NCBI GenBank assembly: GCA_023213315.1
Contig: JAKCPI010001756.1
Coordinates: 186,001 to 250,000 of the forward strand
DNA from: Euborellia annulipes
Lineage: Eukaryota > Arthropoda > Insecta > Dermaptera > Anisolabididae
Direction: 5' to 3'
Length of the DNA: 64,000 nucleotides
Positions 22,751-33,666 of the stretch are shown in pieces (position 1 is the first letter of the stretch; the number at the start of each line of letters is the position of its first letter). The position numbers were made by a program, and so were the translations under genes. The notes beneath the pieces are model-generated. The model worked only from the letters and a program-made list of their open reading frames with translations, was not told the DNA's origin and did not search any database.

Positions 22751-22901
22751 GTTCAAAGAGTTTTATTTTGTGGAGACTGATTACCTGGCAGCATATTGTT
22801 TTGTTAAAGCGTTAAAAAAATTCATTTTTCAATGTTTCGAAACCTTATTCGGTTCTGAAACGTGAGAATTTTGTGACTATTGTGTTATACACATATTTTT
22901 T

Positions 22902-23095
22902 AGTAGAAAATAAAAGGTCGAGCAGCTATGTTAATTTCTTTATTTAAGAACCCACAGCGAGGTTTCGGTCGACTATGCGACCATCTACATGGCATGGAGT
23001 CCAGCCATGAAGATGGTCGCATAGTCGATCGAAACGTCGCTGTGGGTTCTTAAATGAAGAAATTAACATAGCTGCTCGACCTTTTATTTTCTACT
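22902..23095. mobile_element. 85-bp inverted repeat with hammerhead-like motif
   Basis: The arms at 22902-22986 and 23011-23095 are almost perfect complements around a 24-bp centre. The right arm contains ATGAAGATGGTCGC...GATCGAAACGTCGC, matching the TGAAGA / GAAACGTC layout of the 14-kb array, with CG-rich stem-II partners. The outer parts (AGTAGAAAATAAAAGGTCGA) look like element ends. A head-to-head pair of Penelope-type terminal repeats is the likeliest explanation. Confidence 0.65.
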
Positions 23096-23944
23096 ACATA
23101 TTGGTTCAGCTATTCGCCTCGCTAACATAACATATTTTTTAGTTTTATTTATGAAATTCCCTAACGTCACTTAAATAAACCAAAATTTTTTTTTAAATTT
23201 TCTACCTGTTATTTTCGTTTTAATTAAGAAATACTTAATTATTTCTTCTAAATTTCGATACAAAATTATATCGCACATGTATCTTATATCTGACTCCAAA
23301 AACTAAATAAAATTTATTTATTGTAAAGCAAAGATTTAATTTAATAAGAATTTATAAAGATTCAAAAATTTCGTTAATTAATTTACGAGAAATTATAGAA
23401 ATTCAATTTTTTTTAAATCAAATAAATGCAGAATTTATTTATACTTTTTGTTTTTAATATCTGACTGCAATATCAATGAATTGAAAAAAAAATTCATTTT
23501 CTATCAATATTTAATTAGACACTAGCTGTAGAGCCCGCCTTTCGCCTTGATGTCTAATAAGTGCTTTTTTTCTCCTTTGATGATTTAGAGCTTGAGACAA
23601 ACCGTTATTTTTTTTTTTTTTTTGGAATGGGTGCATAAGGTCCGAAGACCTATAATGACCAATAGTCACATGCAGCCAGGAAGAAAATATTATAATTATA
23701 ATTTATTCCAGTGGATGCTGAGAAAATCGTGATTGTCATTTTTAGCGAATTTCCTTTGATTTTATCTTCTTATAAAGAAATTTGAGTTGAGTAGTTACAG
23801 CATTTTTGGGACTTTTTGTTATAAAAAAAAATTAAATTACTACTATTTATCATACATGCGGAAAAGTAAAAATAATAAAAAAAATACGCATATTTTATTT
23901 TTTCAATCTTAAAATTAAATTATATATGTTTTTTTAAATAGATT
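23096..23944. other. No recognisable gene
   Basis: A/T-rich sequence with a motif at 23523-23553 (CTAGCTGTAGAGCCCGCCTT) related to Family G, then mixed sequence. No coding potential is seen. Confidence 0.45.
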
Positions 23945-24050
23945 AAAAAAAAGCCCCATAAAAATCCTTCAAGTAGTTTCAAAATAATCAAAATTAAAAA
24001 TTAAATGAATTAAGTCTCACAAATATTATTCGATAATTAATCATATAAAT
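23945..24050 (-). repeat. Family A copy
   Basis: The minus strand has ATAATATTTGTGAGACTTAA and ACTACTTGAAGGATTTTTAT. Confidence 0.6.
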
Positions 24051-24084
24051 ATAAAAAATTTTTTTTTTAATTATACAAATAAAT

Positions 24085-24500
24085 TGGACAAGTAGAGGAC
24101 CTACCTGAATGGTGTAAGAAGAGGAATGTATGCGCATGACCATAATGGACGACAAACAAGAGCAATACAAGGGCATAACACGAGAGGCGAATCAGGCCAT
24201 AAAGGCCGAGACGGGAAGAGCACGGATACCGAACCATCTCACCGATCTCTCTCTCTTTCTTATATATCTATCTATATATGTGTCTTTGTGAATGCGAAAA
24301 AAAAAATAAATAAATAAATGTGAAAGAGAGTGAGTCGGAGAGTGAACTGAGCGCGTCTCGTTGATCAACCGACTTATATCACTTTTTCAAAGGGTAGGGG
24401 GGGACAATTATAAAAGGAGTGGAGGGGGGAATCAAGCTGATGCAATGTCCAGTACATACAACAACAGCATCCCCCAAATAACGTTTCGGTTTCATTAAAA
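24085..24500. other. Unassigned higher-complexity segment with TATA-like word
   Basis: This block is unusually balanced in composition: GACCATAATGGACGACAAAC, AGGCCGAGACGGGAAGAGC, a pyrimidine-rich run, then GAGTGAACTGAGCGCGTCTC. TATAAAAGGAG occurs at about 24411. A promoter or untranslated first exon is conceivable, but no coding exon follows and the TATA word is expected by chance in such DNA. Function unknown. Confidence 0.25.
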
Positions 24501-24796
24501 AAAAAAAAAAAAATTAACGATTTATTTTATAAAAGTGTTAAAATTCCCCTCATGACGGGAAATGTTGATAATAATTTTAATTAAAAAAAAAAAATTTTTA
24601 GAACCACTAATCGAAAAAGCATGAAATTTTCTAATTCCAGGTGAAGATAATAAGATATTAAATTTTGATGTGAATCGGATAATCAAGATTTTTTCTTAGA
24701 ACCCGCCCCCACCTAGAAAATCTAATTAACCCGTTTCTCAAAAAAAAAAAAAATTTTATCTGAATTAACATATATTTTTTATTATCAATGTTAAAT

Positions 24797-24930
24797 CATG
24801 TCATTTTTCTGATTTAAATGATATACAGCAATTGTATTAAAATGTGTTATTATTTATTAAAAATACATCTTTTTGTTTTGAGGTTAAAAATTGTCCGCCA
24901 TTTTATTTTTTTTCATATAATTATTAAAAT
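24797..24930 (+). repeat. Family B copy
   Basis: TCATTTTTCTGATTTAAATG, TTGTTTTGAGGTTAAAAATT, GTCCGCCATTTTATTTTTTT and AAAATCACAACAAT follow each other in the family order. Confidence 0.7.
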
Positions 24931-25509
24931 CACAACAATAAAGAAAAATAATATAATTTAATTTCAATAATGGAATTAATTAATTTCTATTTATTCCAAA
25001 TAAAATTACAACAATAATAAAATGTATTTTTTTAAATAAATGTGAGATTTAATTAATTTCTAATTTGAATATTTTCTTGTTGGTCTTTTGTTAACGAGGG
25101 ACATCGTTAGGGCTTCTTCTTCTCCCCTCTTTTGGTCCTTTTCCCTTATACTTTGTTATTATTATGGCTCTACGATATCAAATACAAAGTTTCCTTCCTT
25201 ATTCACTAGAAAATGAAGTCAAATAGGGCACTCAAGTAACTTTAAAGGGGCAAGTTTAATGAAAATATTCTCTGGATATTGAGGAAATTATTATTAAATA
25301 ATGTTGGTGATGATATTGAAGGAGATACTTAAATTCTAACTGTTCATAAAATTTTCTATAGTTATGGAAATATGATTTTGTTCGTTGCCAAAAAGGGTCC
25401 CACCACTTACTTTCTTTCTTGGGTGCTTTCTAATTAAAGCCAAACAATTTAATTAATTAATCAAGAGGCCTTTTTAGAAATAAAAACTCAGCAGTAAAAT
25501 TGTCTACAC
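24931..25509. other. No recognisable gene
   Basis: Mixed A/T-rich sequence. The balanced patch at about 25090-25145 (GAGGGACATCGTTAGGGCTT) is not recognised. Confidence 0.4.
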
Positions 25510-26275
25510 ATATAAAAAAACCATGAAAATCCGTGCAGTAGTTTCAAAGTAAAATTTGAAATTATATAAATTAAATCATAAAATGAAAAATAAAAAAATT
25601 TTTATGAAAATTCGTTAAGTAATTTGAGAATGAATTACAGAAAAGTTGAAATTAAATCTCGCAATTAGTAGGCCTATATTATAAACAGCTGCGTAACAAG
25701 CCTTTGAGGGGAGGGGAGGGGCGAAGCTCACCTAGGGTGCCGTTTTGTAATTTTAAAAGAAAACTATCAATTTTTTGGACAATTAATGGAAAGAAAATGA
25801 TAAAATCCCTGGACTATATCTTAGGTGTCTTATGTCGGTGTCGAGAGGCGTCAAGGGCGGGGGGGGGCGAGCACCACTTTTTGCCCCCACCTAGTTTCGC
25901 TACTGATTTAAAAAAAAAAAAAAAAAATACGTTAAGTAGTTTCATAGTAAATAAAAAAAAAAAAAAAATTAAATTCATTTTTATTAAATTATAAAATGAA
26001 ATATATACATAAATCTATGAAAATCCGTCAATTAGTTTGAGAACAAATTAATGAAAAGTTGAAATTAAATCTCATATTTGTTAAAATATAAAATGAATTA
26101 TAAAAAAAAATCTTTAAAATCAGTCAAGTAGTTTCAGCGCAAATTATAGAAAAGTTAAAATTAAATCTCACAATTAGCAGGCCTATATTATAAAAAAAAA
26201 TCAAAATTCGTCAGTTAGTTTCATAGTAAATGAAAAAAATTTGGAATTAAATATATTATTTATTTATAATATTAT
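25510..26275 (-). repeat. Array of degenerate Family A units
   Basis: The minus-strand Family A core recurs about six times (near 25530, 25610, 25930, 26010, 26115 and 26200) as AAACTA, then a diverged GACGGATTTT-like word. It is often followed by TAATTGCGAGATTTAATTTC-type sequence. AGTAGGCCTATATTATAAA occurs near two units. The array is interrupted by a hAT-like insertion at 25686-25905. Confidence 0.6.
25686..25905. mobile_element. hAT-like MITE inserted in the Family A array
   Basis: The ends CAGCTGCGTAACAAG and the complement of CTAGTTTCGCTACTG are imperfect inverted repeats. The flanks ATTATAAA (25678-25685) and ATTTAAAA (25906-25913) match at six of eight positions, consistent with a decayed 8-bp duplication. 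Both subterminal parts are G-rich (GGGGAGGGGAGGGGCG and GGGCGGGGGGGGGCG). Confidence 0.55.
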
Positions 26276-26324
26276 ATTTATTAAATTATAAAATTAAATT
26301 TAAAATTGAATATACAGTATTTGT

Positions 26325-26500
26325 ATGATTGATTATAGAATAATAATTGTGAGATTTAATTTTAATTTTTTCCTTATAACGTTTTAACTCTGAAACTTAT
26401 TGACGGATTTTTATGGGCTTTTTTTTAATTCGTTAAGAATTTTACAAGGAAGATCACAGGCTAGGCTTTATTCTTGATAAAATTCATTTAGGATGTCTAA
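26325..26500 (+). repeat. Family A copy, long form
   Basis: Shares the core and the 3' extension (AATTTTACAAGGAAG, CATTTAGGATGTCT) with 16760-16940. Confidence 0.7.
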
Positions 26501-27179
26501 AAATAAAAATAAATTAAAGAAATGAAATGAATTATTGGTGAGTTGTTGGTTGCCGAATCTTCAGGCTTAGAGAAGTTCAAGGAAATATTTTTCATTTAAT
26601 TTATATACTATAATAACGTTCGCGGAAATTAATTTTCAATACTAATGACGTCAAAAAAAAAAAAAAAAAATTTAAATTTCATCTTTCGAAACTGAAAATG
26701 ATCTATTTTATTTATGTCAAACAAAAAACAATCAAAATTTTATTTTTAGATTTTAATAATAAAACGCATAAGAAATTAAATTTGTGTCATCAATTTGATC
26801 ATCAAAAATTATAAAATGAATGAATTTTGTAATCATTGAGAAAAAAAAAAAACATGTTTTCCTCGTTGTGTGTTTTTTTTTTAAATTTGTTTACAAACTG
26901 TCAAATAACGAGAGAGGAGAGGTGGAGGAGGGGAAATGTGAAGGGAGGGGCCGTGAGACAGCAAAGTCAAGATCAGCCAGCAAACGGGGAATAAGAAAAC
27001 ATAAATAGAAAGGGTTAGAGGTGTCCAAATACTCGCTCCTTTAGAAAAATACAATTAATTTGTGAATTTTTTTTTTTTTTTTTTTTTAATCTCCTCATTA
27101 ATGGATTATTCACATCACAAAGTAAGTTGAGTATTTTTTAATTTGCGATCAGGGGGGTGGGGGGAGTAAGAGTAGGTGA
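26501..27179. other. No recognisable gene
   Basis: A/T-rich sequence, with a purine-rich run (26908-26965, GAGAGGAGAGGTGGAGGAGG) and long T tract (about 27067-27087). Confidence 0.45.
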
Positions 27180-28385
27180 AAAAGCTGAATAGTCGAATTC
27201 AGTCATACTAGCCACCGAGGAGCTATTCACTTGGTATATTAATTTTTTTTCTAGCCTGAATAGACACTTGATTTTTTTTACAAAAATATAATTTTTGTGA
27301 TTTTAAATTTTTTGTAATTTATCGTTTTTGGGTATTAAAAATAATTTTATTTATTTTTAAATTTAAAAAAATAAATAAAATTGTATTAAATAGCTAGTAA
27401 CAAATTTTATTCTTTTTTTTTTTTTAATTCAAAATTTAACCGCCTGGAGGTCGCTAATTTTAATCAAATAAAACTCTTTATATCTTCTAAATGCTTAAAG
27501 ATTTTTTAAACAAAAGTTTTTTTAGAATTATTCATAGAATTAATAAAATGTATAATTAACAAGATATTTTACTTTTTAATTGATTTCATAAATGTTGTTT
27601 TTTTTTTTTTTTTTTCTGAATAGAACCACACCGACTCGCCTTAGGGAAGCTATTCTCCTATTAGTTAAAAAAAAAATAGTCTTTATTCAACTATTCAGTT
27701 TTGCCTTAGAATGGCTGGTTATTCAGCTAGTACGTTAAAGAATGTAATTTCTGATGTCTGTCTTTAGTATATTCTTCGTTTTATAGTTAAAAAAAATTTT
27801 TAGTCTGGATAAAACTACTCGGAACCTTTGGAAACCTATTCAAGTGGTTTAAAAAATTCTATTTTTTTTTCTCACTATTCAGTCATATTCCGCCTTTGGA
27901 TTCAACTAGTATTTTAAAAAATATAATTTTTGAAGTCCGTCTTTGGGGGGGGAGGGGGGCGAGCTAAACAGCTAGTAGTTTAAAATTGTTTTTTTTTTCT
28001 GGTCTGAATAGAAACATACGGACTCGCCATGGGAAAGCTATTCTGCTAGTGGTTAAAAAAACACTCACTTACTATTCATTTTTACCTTCGGATAGTTATT
28101 CAGCTAGTATTTTAAAGAATAAAATTTCAGACTACCCCGCCTTCAGTGGGCTATTCAACTTGTACTTAAAAAAAAATTATTATTATTTTTTTTACAATTC
28201 ATAAAACTTGCAGACTAGTCCGCCTTCGGTGGACAATCCAGTTAGTAGTTTAATTTTTTTTTTCAGTTTGAATAAACCTAAGAGCCTTCGGAGAGCTATT
28301 CAACTAGTAGTTAAAAAAATTATTTTTTTTACAATTTAGGCATAATACTAATCCGCCTTCAGAGGGCTATTCAGCTAGTCAGAGA
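27180..28385 (+). repeat. Family G degenerate satellite
   Basis: About a dozen copies of CTATTCAGCTAGTAGTTTAA-type sequence alternate with TCCGCCTTCGGTGGG-type sequence, spaced about 45-80 bases (clear copies near 27221, 27653, 27718, 27900, 28048, 28094, 28149, 28226, 28297 and 28366). Older copies at the left are more diverged. Related single motifs lie at 23523, 44368 and 51565-51700. It encodes nothing recognisable. Confidence 0.65.
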
Positions 28386-28726
28386 GATTTTAACGAGTAG
28401 AGTAGTTTTATTTTATTTTTCTTGTCTTTTTTTTCTAATTAATATGCAGCAACACTCTCTTGTACGTAGGTGCAGTAGATTCAATTCTAGTAGCTGCAAT
28501 TTAGTGATGATAAGATTTTGGTCTCTTAAATCTCGTGATTAGTTTTCTTGTAGCAATTTCATTTTTTTTTTTTTTCTTTTATGTGCTAGTCAACTATAAA
28601 ATTTGTTTAATGCTTTGTTCAACTCACGCATGAATTTTTTATTTTTTATAATTAAAATGAATAAATTTTAAAATAAAATGGCGTCTTGATTGATTTTGAA
28701 ATGGAAAATATTCAAATAGAGCCATT
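28386..28726. other. No recognisable feature
   Basis: AT-rich spacer between the Family G satellite and the Penelope-like element. Confidence 0.5.
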
Positions 28727-28739
28727 AAATGAATTTATT

Positions 28740-30618
28740 CGTTGATAGTTTGGGCCGGAGGTTGAAATTAATAAGTAGGAGAAGGAAACCAGCGCCTCTT
28801 TTTCCACCATACACACTATTTATTTGCAAATATTTCGGGTTGCAGTACGCCACCCATCATCAGTGCAGCGACTATATATACAATGTAAAATATAAAATAA
28901 AATAAAATAAAATTATAAAATTATTATACAGAAAATATTCAAAAATTGAATATATATACAATTAAATAACAATTACACACTAGTCTCATTTGACATAAAA
29001 TCCATGTTTCCTTCGATCCCTCTTGACATACTGTTAGAGGCTATTGATGAATACTGGGATATTGTTAGCCCAAATACAAAATTCCCCAAAAAAATATACA
29101 TAGAGGCGGTCCAGCTATGTGTAAAATACAACTACGTACAATTTGAAAATCATTTTTTTAGACAAAAGGATGGTCTTCCAAATGGATCATGTATATCCGG
29201 AGTTGCCGCGGCCATTGTCGTTAAAAAAATTTTCCATCAAATAATCGAACCTAAAAATCTACCCTTCTTTTATCTATACGTAGATGACAGTATAACGGCA
29301 GTAAAAAAGGATCAAATAAATACCCTATTAAATGAACTCAATAATTTTCACCCGTCACTTGAATTCACGATGGAGGAAGAGAAAAATAACAAAATATCCT
29401 TTTTGGATATGCAAATTTTTAGAAATGTAGATGGTAAACTTAAATTCAATATCTATTATAAACCTGAGACAAGCTTAAAAATAACTAATTATCATTCACA
29501 GATACCACTAACATACAAAAACAACACCATTAAATATTTTGTAGATCGTGTATATAGGATATGTGACCCAGAGTTTATACAGTGCAACATCCAACATATT
29601 AAAAAAATGGCCTCAGAAAATGGGTATCCCCAATTTTTTATTAATAAAATAATCAGAAGGTCAAAAACCGTACAGATGGCTGGAACGAACCCTAATAACA
29701 ACAATAGTAATAACAATACAATAAATACATTCGCTGTTTTCCCTTACATTCCACGAACTACTGAAGTAATAAAAAAATTGTTAGAAAAGTGGGATATAGG
29801 TGTTGTTATGAAGCCTCAAAATAACATGGTAGGACTTTATAATAATAAAGTCCGAACACCAACAATAGAACAAAAAAATAGTGTGTATTGTATAGAGTGC
29901 ACTGATTGCAGTAAATATTATATAGGGCAAACAAAAAGACCCCTCTCAGTCCGAATCAACGAACACAAAAAATCGGTAACTAAAGGGACTGGTGTGACAG
30001 CGCTCTCACAACATGCTCACAATTTGGGCCACATATGGGACTTCAACAACGTTAGAATATTAATAACAGAAAAAGACCGTAAAAAACGCGAATTTTTAGA
30101 AAAATGCCACATATACCTCAACATCGAAAGGGCGGTTAACCACCAAAGGGACTTGGAGGGGCTAAATTTACATTTTGTATCATTTTTTAAATAAAAGTAA
30201 ACAGCTTGCCTGTCATTGAGCATCGAGTTTTGCGCATTTTTCATCAATTATAAAGAATCCTTATGCGCATCTTCCTCTCTCCCTGCCTTCCTCTTTTATA
30301 TATGTTATTAAAATAAAAAGTCGTCTCATTCATTGCTGGTAATTTGCCTATTTTAAGAACATCAATATGAGAATGGCAAGCATTTATACAAACAGAGGCA
30401 AAAATATAGACGACATCCACCACCAAAACTATGTAAGCCAATTTTTGAATATTTTCTGTATAATAATTTTATAATTTTATTTTATTTTATTTTATATTTT
30501 GCATTGTATATATAGTCGCTGCACTGATGATGGGTGGCGTACTGCAACCCGAAATATTTGCAAATAAATAGTGTGTATGGTGGAAAAAGAGGCGCTGGTT
30601 TCCTTCTCCTACTTATTA
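28740..30618 (+). mobile_element. Penelope-like retroelement with inverted terminal repeats
   Basis: The element has roughly 175-bp inverted terminal repeats (28770-28945 and 30444-30618) that differ at very few positions. It also has a 5'-truncated RT/GIY-YIG ORF and a flanking 13-bp direct repeat AAATGAATTTATT (28727-28739 and 30619-30631), read as the target duplication. A 30-bp unshared stretch (28740-28769) precedes the left repeat, like the short extension known for Penelope termini. The right repeat contains CTGATGATGGGT...ACCCGAAA, a hammerhead-like core. Near identity of the two arms and an intact frame suggest recent insertion. Confidence 0.88.
29004..30194 (+). CDS. Penelope-like reverse transcriptase with GIY-YIG endonuclease, 5'-truncated
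   Basis: This enzyme copies element RNA at a nicked target. The frame has no stop for 396 codons from the first Met and stays open upstream to about 28950, where it meets the left inverted repeat. RT motif A (FDIKSMFPSIP) straddles the Met, so the annotated Met is not the original start, and the N-terminal fingers are missing. Visible RT parts are GLPNGSCISGV (motif B, residues 57-67), YLYVDDS (motif C catalytic aspartates, 90-96) and ISFLDMQI (131-138). The C-terminal domain has YCIECTDCSKYYIGQT (295-310), with a CxxCxxC cluster and GIY-YIG-like YYIG, the arginine of SVRINEH (315-321) and the EFLEK glutamate region (363-367). This order of RT then GIY-YIG is diagnostic of Penelope-like elements. 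Loss of RT motifs upstream of A means this copy should not be autonomous. Confidence 0.92.
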   Translation: MFPSIPLDILLEAIDEYWDIVSPNTKFPKKIYIEAVQLCVKYNYVQFENHFFRQKDGLPNGSCISGVAAAIVVKKIFHQIIEPKNLPFFYLYVDDSITAVKKDQINTLLNELNNFHPSLEFTMEEEKNNKISFLDMQIFRNVDGKLKFNIYYKPETSLKITNYHSQIPLTYKNNTIKYFVDRVYRICDPEFIQCNIQHIKKMASENGYPQFFINKIIRRSKTVQMAGTNPNNNNSNNNTINTFAVFPYIPRTTEVIKKLLEKWDIGVVMKPQNNMVGLYNNKVRTPTIEQKNSVYCIECTDCSKYYIGQTKRPLSVRINEHKKSVTKGTGVTALSQHAHNLGHIWDFNNVRILITEKDRKKREFLEKCHIYLNIERAVNHQRDLEGLNLHFVSFFK

Positions 30619-30631
30619 AAATGAATTTATT

Positions 30632-31197
30632 TCTAAATGAATATTTTAAAGTATCGCTAACTACGAGTTTTTTGAGATTAGTCTCATCCTCATATCTAAT
30701 TAAAATTTAATTCTTTATTTAAATGAAAATACAGAAAAATGCAACAGGGTCAAACTTGGGCTTTTATTGGACTAAATTTGGGCTTTTATTGGGTCAAACT
30801 TGGGCCTTGATTGGACCAAACCTGGGTCAGAGCTCCGACCTATCAAAGGCCCCTACATGAGATGCGTTACAAACGAAAATTTGTTTGTATTTTTGTTCAA
30901 GCATATCTCAGAAAATATTCATTATATTTGAGAAATTCAAATTTTTTGATGTTTTCTGTTTTTGTTTTATTGATTTTTATTTTTATTTATTTTTTTTTTA
31001 TTAATTTTTTTTTTGTTTGCTGTTTTCTTTTTTTTTGTAGTTTTGATTACTTATTTTTTTTGTAATAATAGTTTTATTTAGTACTTTTTTGATATTTTGT
31101 TTGTTTTTTACTACTTTTTTGTAATTTCTTTAAGTAACTTTTGTTGTTTTGTTAAATTTGTGAGCAAATTAAAAAAAAACGAAATTTTTTTTCTTAA
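30632..31197. other. Non-coding, with a 22-bp tandem repeat
   Basis: At 30750-30827, three and a half copies of TCAAACTTGGGCTTTTATTGG are directly repeated. The rest is T-rich. An 84-codon open frame (30811-31065) is a T-run artefact. Confidence 0.6.
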
Positions 31198-31340
31198 AAT
31201 ACTTGCTGGTAATTTGCCTTTTAAGTACTCAAATATTAAAATGGCAAACATTTATATAATCAGAGGAAAAAATATGGACGACATCCACCACCGAATTTTT
31301 TACAATATTTTTGTATATTTTTTATATTTTAATTGTGTTT
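31198..31340 (+). pseudogene. Fragment of a second Penelope-like 3' region
   Basis: CTTGCTGGTAATTTGCC, TTAAAATGGCAAACATTTAT and TGGACGACATCCACCACCG match, in order, the non-coding 3' part of the intact element (30340-30430: GCTGGTAATTTGCC, AATGGCAAGCATTTATA, GACGACATCCACCACC). No terminal repeat or ORF accompanies it. It is a decayed relative or an earlier truncated insertion. Confidence 0.7.
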
Positions 31341-31676
31341 TTTATATTTTTTAATGAAAATACATTCTACATATATTCAACATCCCTTCAATTGGTGTTG
31401 TTATTGTTGTTTAATTTAATATAATCCAGCCTTTGTATATTAAAATTCCAACAATCAATTTGTTTTTTGAATGTTTATTAACTTGTCATTTAACAGAGTC
31501 ATAAATTAAAAACCAATCATAATTATTTAAACTAGACAAGATTCAAAATAATAAAATAAAATTCGTAATAAATATATAACGAGATTTAAGATTAAAGATA
31601 TAAAATATAATATAATTTTAATTAAATCTCTCAATTTTTATTAAAATTATAATTATTTTTGAAAATTAATTTTATC

Positions 31677-31800
31677 TTATTAATGGAGGTCGACGCTAAC
31701 TCACCTCAAAAGAAAATACATTTTTTTAAATAAAATAAAATAAATTTAAACACAGGTGTGATATATCATTTTAATCAGAAAAATGGCAGCTTACTGAACA
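31677..31800 (-). repeat. Family B copy
   Basis: Plus strand shows GGAGGTCGACGCTAACTCAC, CTCAAAAGAAAATACA, GATATATCATTTTAATCAGA and AAAATGGCAGC, the reverse of the copies at 4785 and 15222. Confidence 0.75.
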
Positions 31801-31859
31801 TAAAATATAAAATATATGTTAACAAAGAAAAACAAATACTAACCTCGCTTTAACATGAT

Positions 31860-32470
31860 TTTAATTAATCACTAATCTTCATCACCCCGGAAGATAATAA
31901 AATTCAATTCATCCTTGAATTTTATTTGTTTTTTGTTTTTTTTGTGGAAAAAAAAAATTACACCCTTTAAGGCTGTGAATTCGCATTCTCTCTCTGTCCA
32001 TAATTGCATATTGCATGGCTGTTGGAATGTATATAATTTGGTTTTGCAGCAGGGTCGTTGAAGTCCTCCCCCCCCTACCGGTTGTTTAATGCAAAAAAAA
32101 AGAGAAAGGTCTGGTAATCGATGAGGAAATTGCATCAGATGGATTTTTATTAATAATAATAGTGGAGGTATTCCTGAACGAGTGTTGTAGTATAAGAAGA
32201 GGAGCGAGCCTCTCTCTGTATGTTTGCATCGATCCAAAGGATTGCATCAGATTCTCCAGCCAGGTCTTAGACAGGTTGCGTCAGATAGACAGACAGACGT
32301 CAGGACAACGCCCCTTGGCACTGGCCTTCTTCTCTGTCTGTCTGTCTGTCTGTCTGAGGGGCGTGTATGTGTGTATATATCTCTCACTCACTCACTCTTT
32401 CTACAAGTGCCAATCTTGTATTGTTTTGTTATTTGTGCAAAAATTTGAAGGATACAAAAGTCTAATAAAA
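31860..32470. other. Unassigned complex segment with (TCTG)n
   Basis: Composition is balanced (GGCTGTTGGAATGTATATAA, GCAGCAGGGTCGTTGAAGTC) and a TCTG microsatellite lies at 32333-32356. Overlapping open frames on both strands (up to 121 codons) show no domain. No function assigned. Confidence 0.35.
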
Positions 32471-32519
32471 AAATTAAAATTTTATTTTATTTTATTTTAC
32501 ATTTTATTAAAATAATAAA

Positions 32520-33345
32520 AGTACTCAAATAGAAAATTATTCTATGAATAATTCTAAACAACTTTTGTTTGAACATTTTTTTTCTATCTTTAACAATTTA
32601 GAAGATAAATAGTTTTATTTGTTTATATTAGCGCCCTCAAGACGTTGAATTTTGAACTAATTAATTAAAAAAAAAAAAAAGAATAAAATTTATTCTAGCT
32701 AATTAATATAATTTTATTTATTTATTTTAATTTAAATATAAATAAAATTGAAATTATTTAAATACAATATAAGGGATCACAAAAATAAGAATAGAATAAA
32801 ATTTATTGTAATTAACTGAAATATCTTAAATTAAATTATTTAATTTAAGCATTTTTTTTTTAATTTAATGATAAATACTCGCTATCGATTTAGTATAAAT
32901 TCCAAAGGGGTTCAAATCAGAAAAATAAAAATATCTCAAAAACAATTCACTTTAGCGAAATTATACCGAAATACAAAATTGTTATATTATTAATTTCCAA
33001 CAACTTTTGTTTGAAAAATTTGTTTATATCTTCCACCCTTTATGAGATAAAATAAAATTAATGAATCTGAAAATTTCACCACAAGAAATTGAAACAAATT
33101 AAATTTCTTATCACAAATGTATTGAATAAAATTAATTTAATTTAATTTTTATGAATAATACCCTCAATTGATTTATAATAAATTCCAAAGGGGTCGAAAT
33201 CATAAAAATCAAAATATCTCCTTAACTAACAACTTTACTGAAACCAAATACAAAATTGTTGTATTATTAATTTCCAACAAATTTTCTTTGAAAAAGATTT
33301 TAATATCTTTTACCCTTGATGAGATATAATCCTTTATTTAAGAAA
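32520..33345 (+). repeat. Family C cluster
   Basis: Units of about 280 bases, with TTCCAAAGGGGTTCAAAT (32901), TTCCAAAGGGGTCGAAAT (33183), AAAATATCTC and CAACTTTTGTTTGAA. They are degenerate, non-coding and in the same orientation as the clusters at 42350 and 48105. Confidence 0.65.
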
Positions 33346-33666
33346 GCCTTAATATTTATATACTCTTTGAATATGTTTCAATCTAATTATAATCGACATG
33401 TTTATTTTAGAAAATCATCCACCCCATCCACACATTTCGGGTATAATTTGAGTAAATTGTAGCTACAAACCATTATGCTTAGAGAATATGATGCAATTGA
33501 ATGAGACATGTGCATGTGTGCGTAAATTAGAGAGAGAGCGAAAGACAATGTCATCTGTATATATTGACATTGATGGAAAGCATTTCTAATTAAAATATCT
33601 TCTAAATGTAAACTAAGACATTTATATTAGTCTTAATTGTTAATATATATACTCGCGCACAAACGC

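Noticed and set aside
24405..24425. TATA-box promoter (TATAAAAGGAG)
   Set aside because: TATA-like words are expected by chance in such AT-rich DNA, and no initiator or coding exon follows.
31872..32515. Overlapping 121-, 117- and 74-codon open frames
   Set aside because: They overlap on both strands across a TCTG microsatellite and show no family signature.
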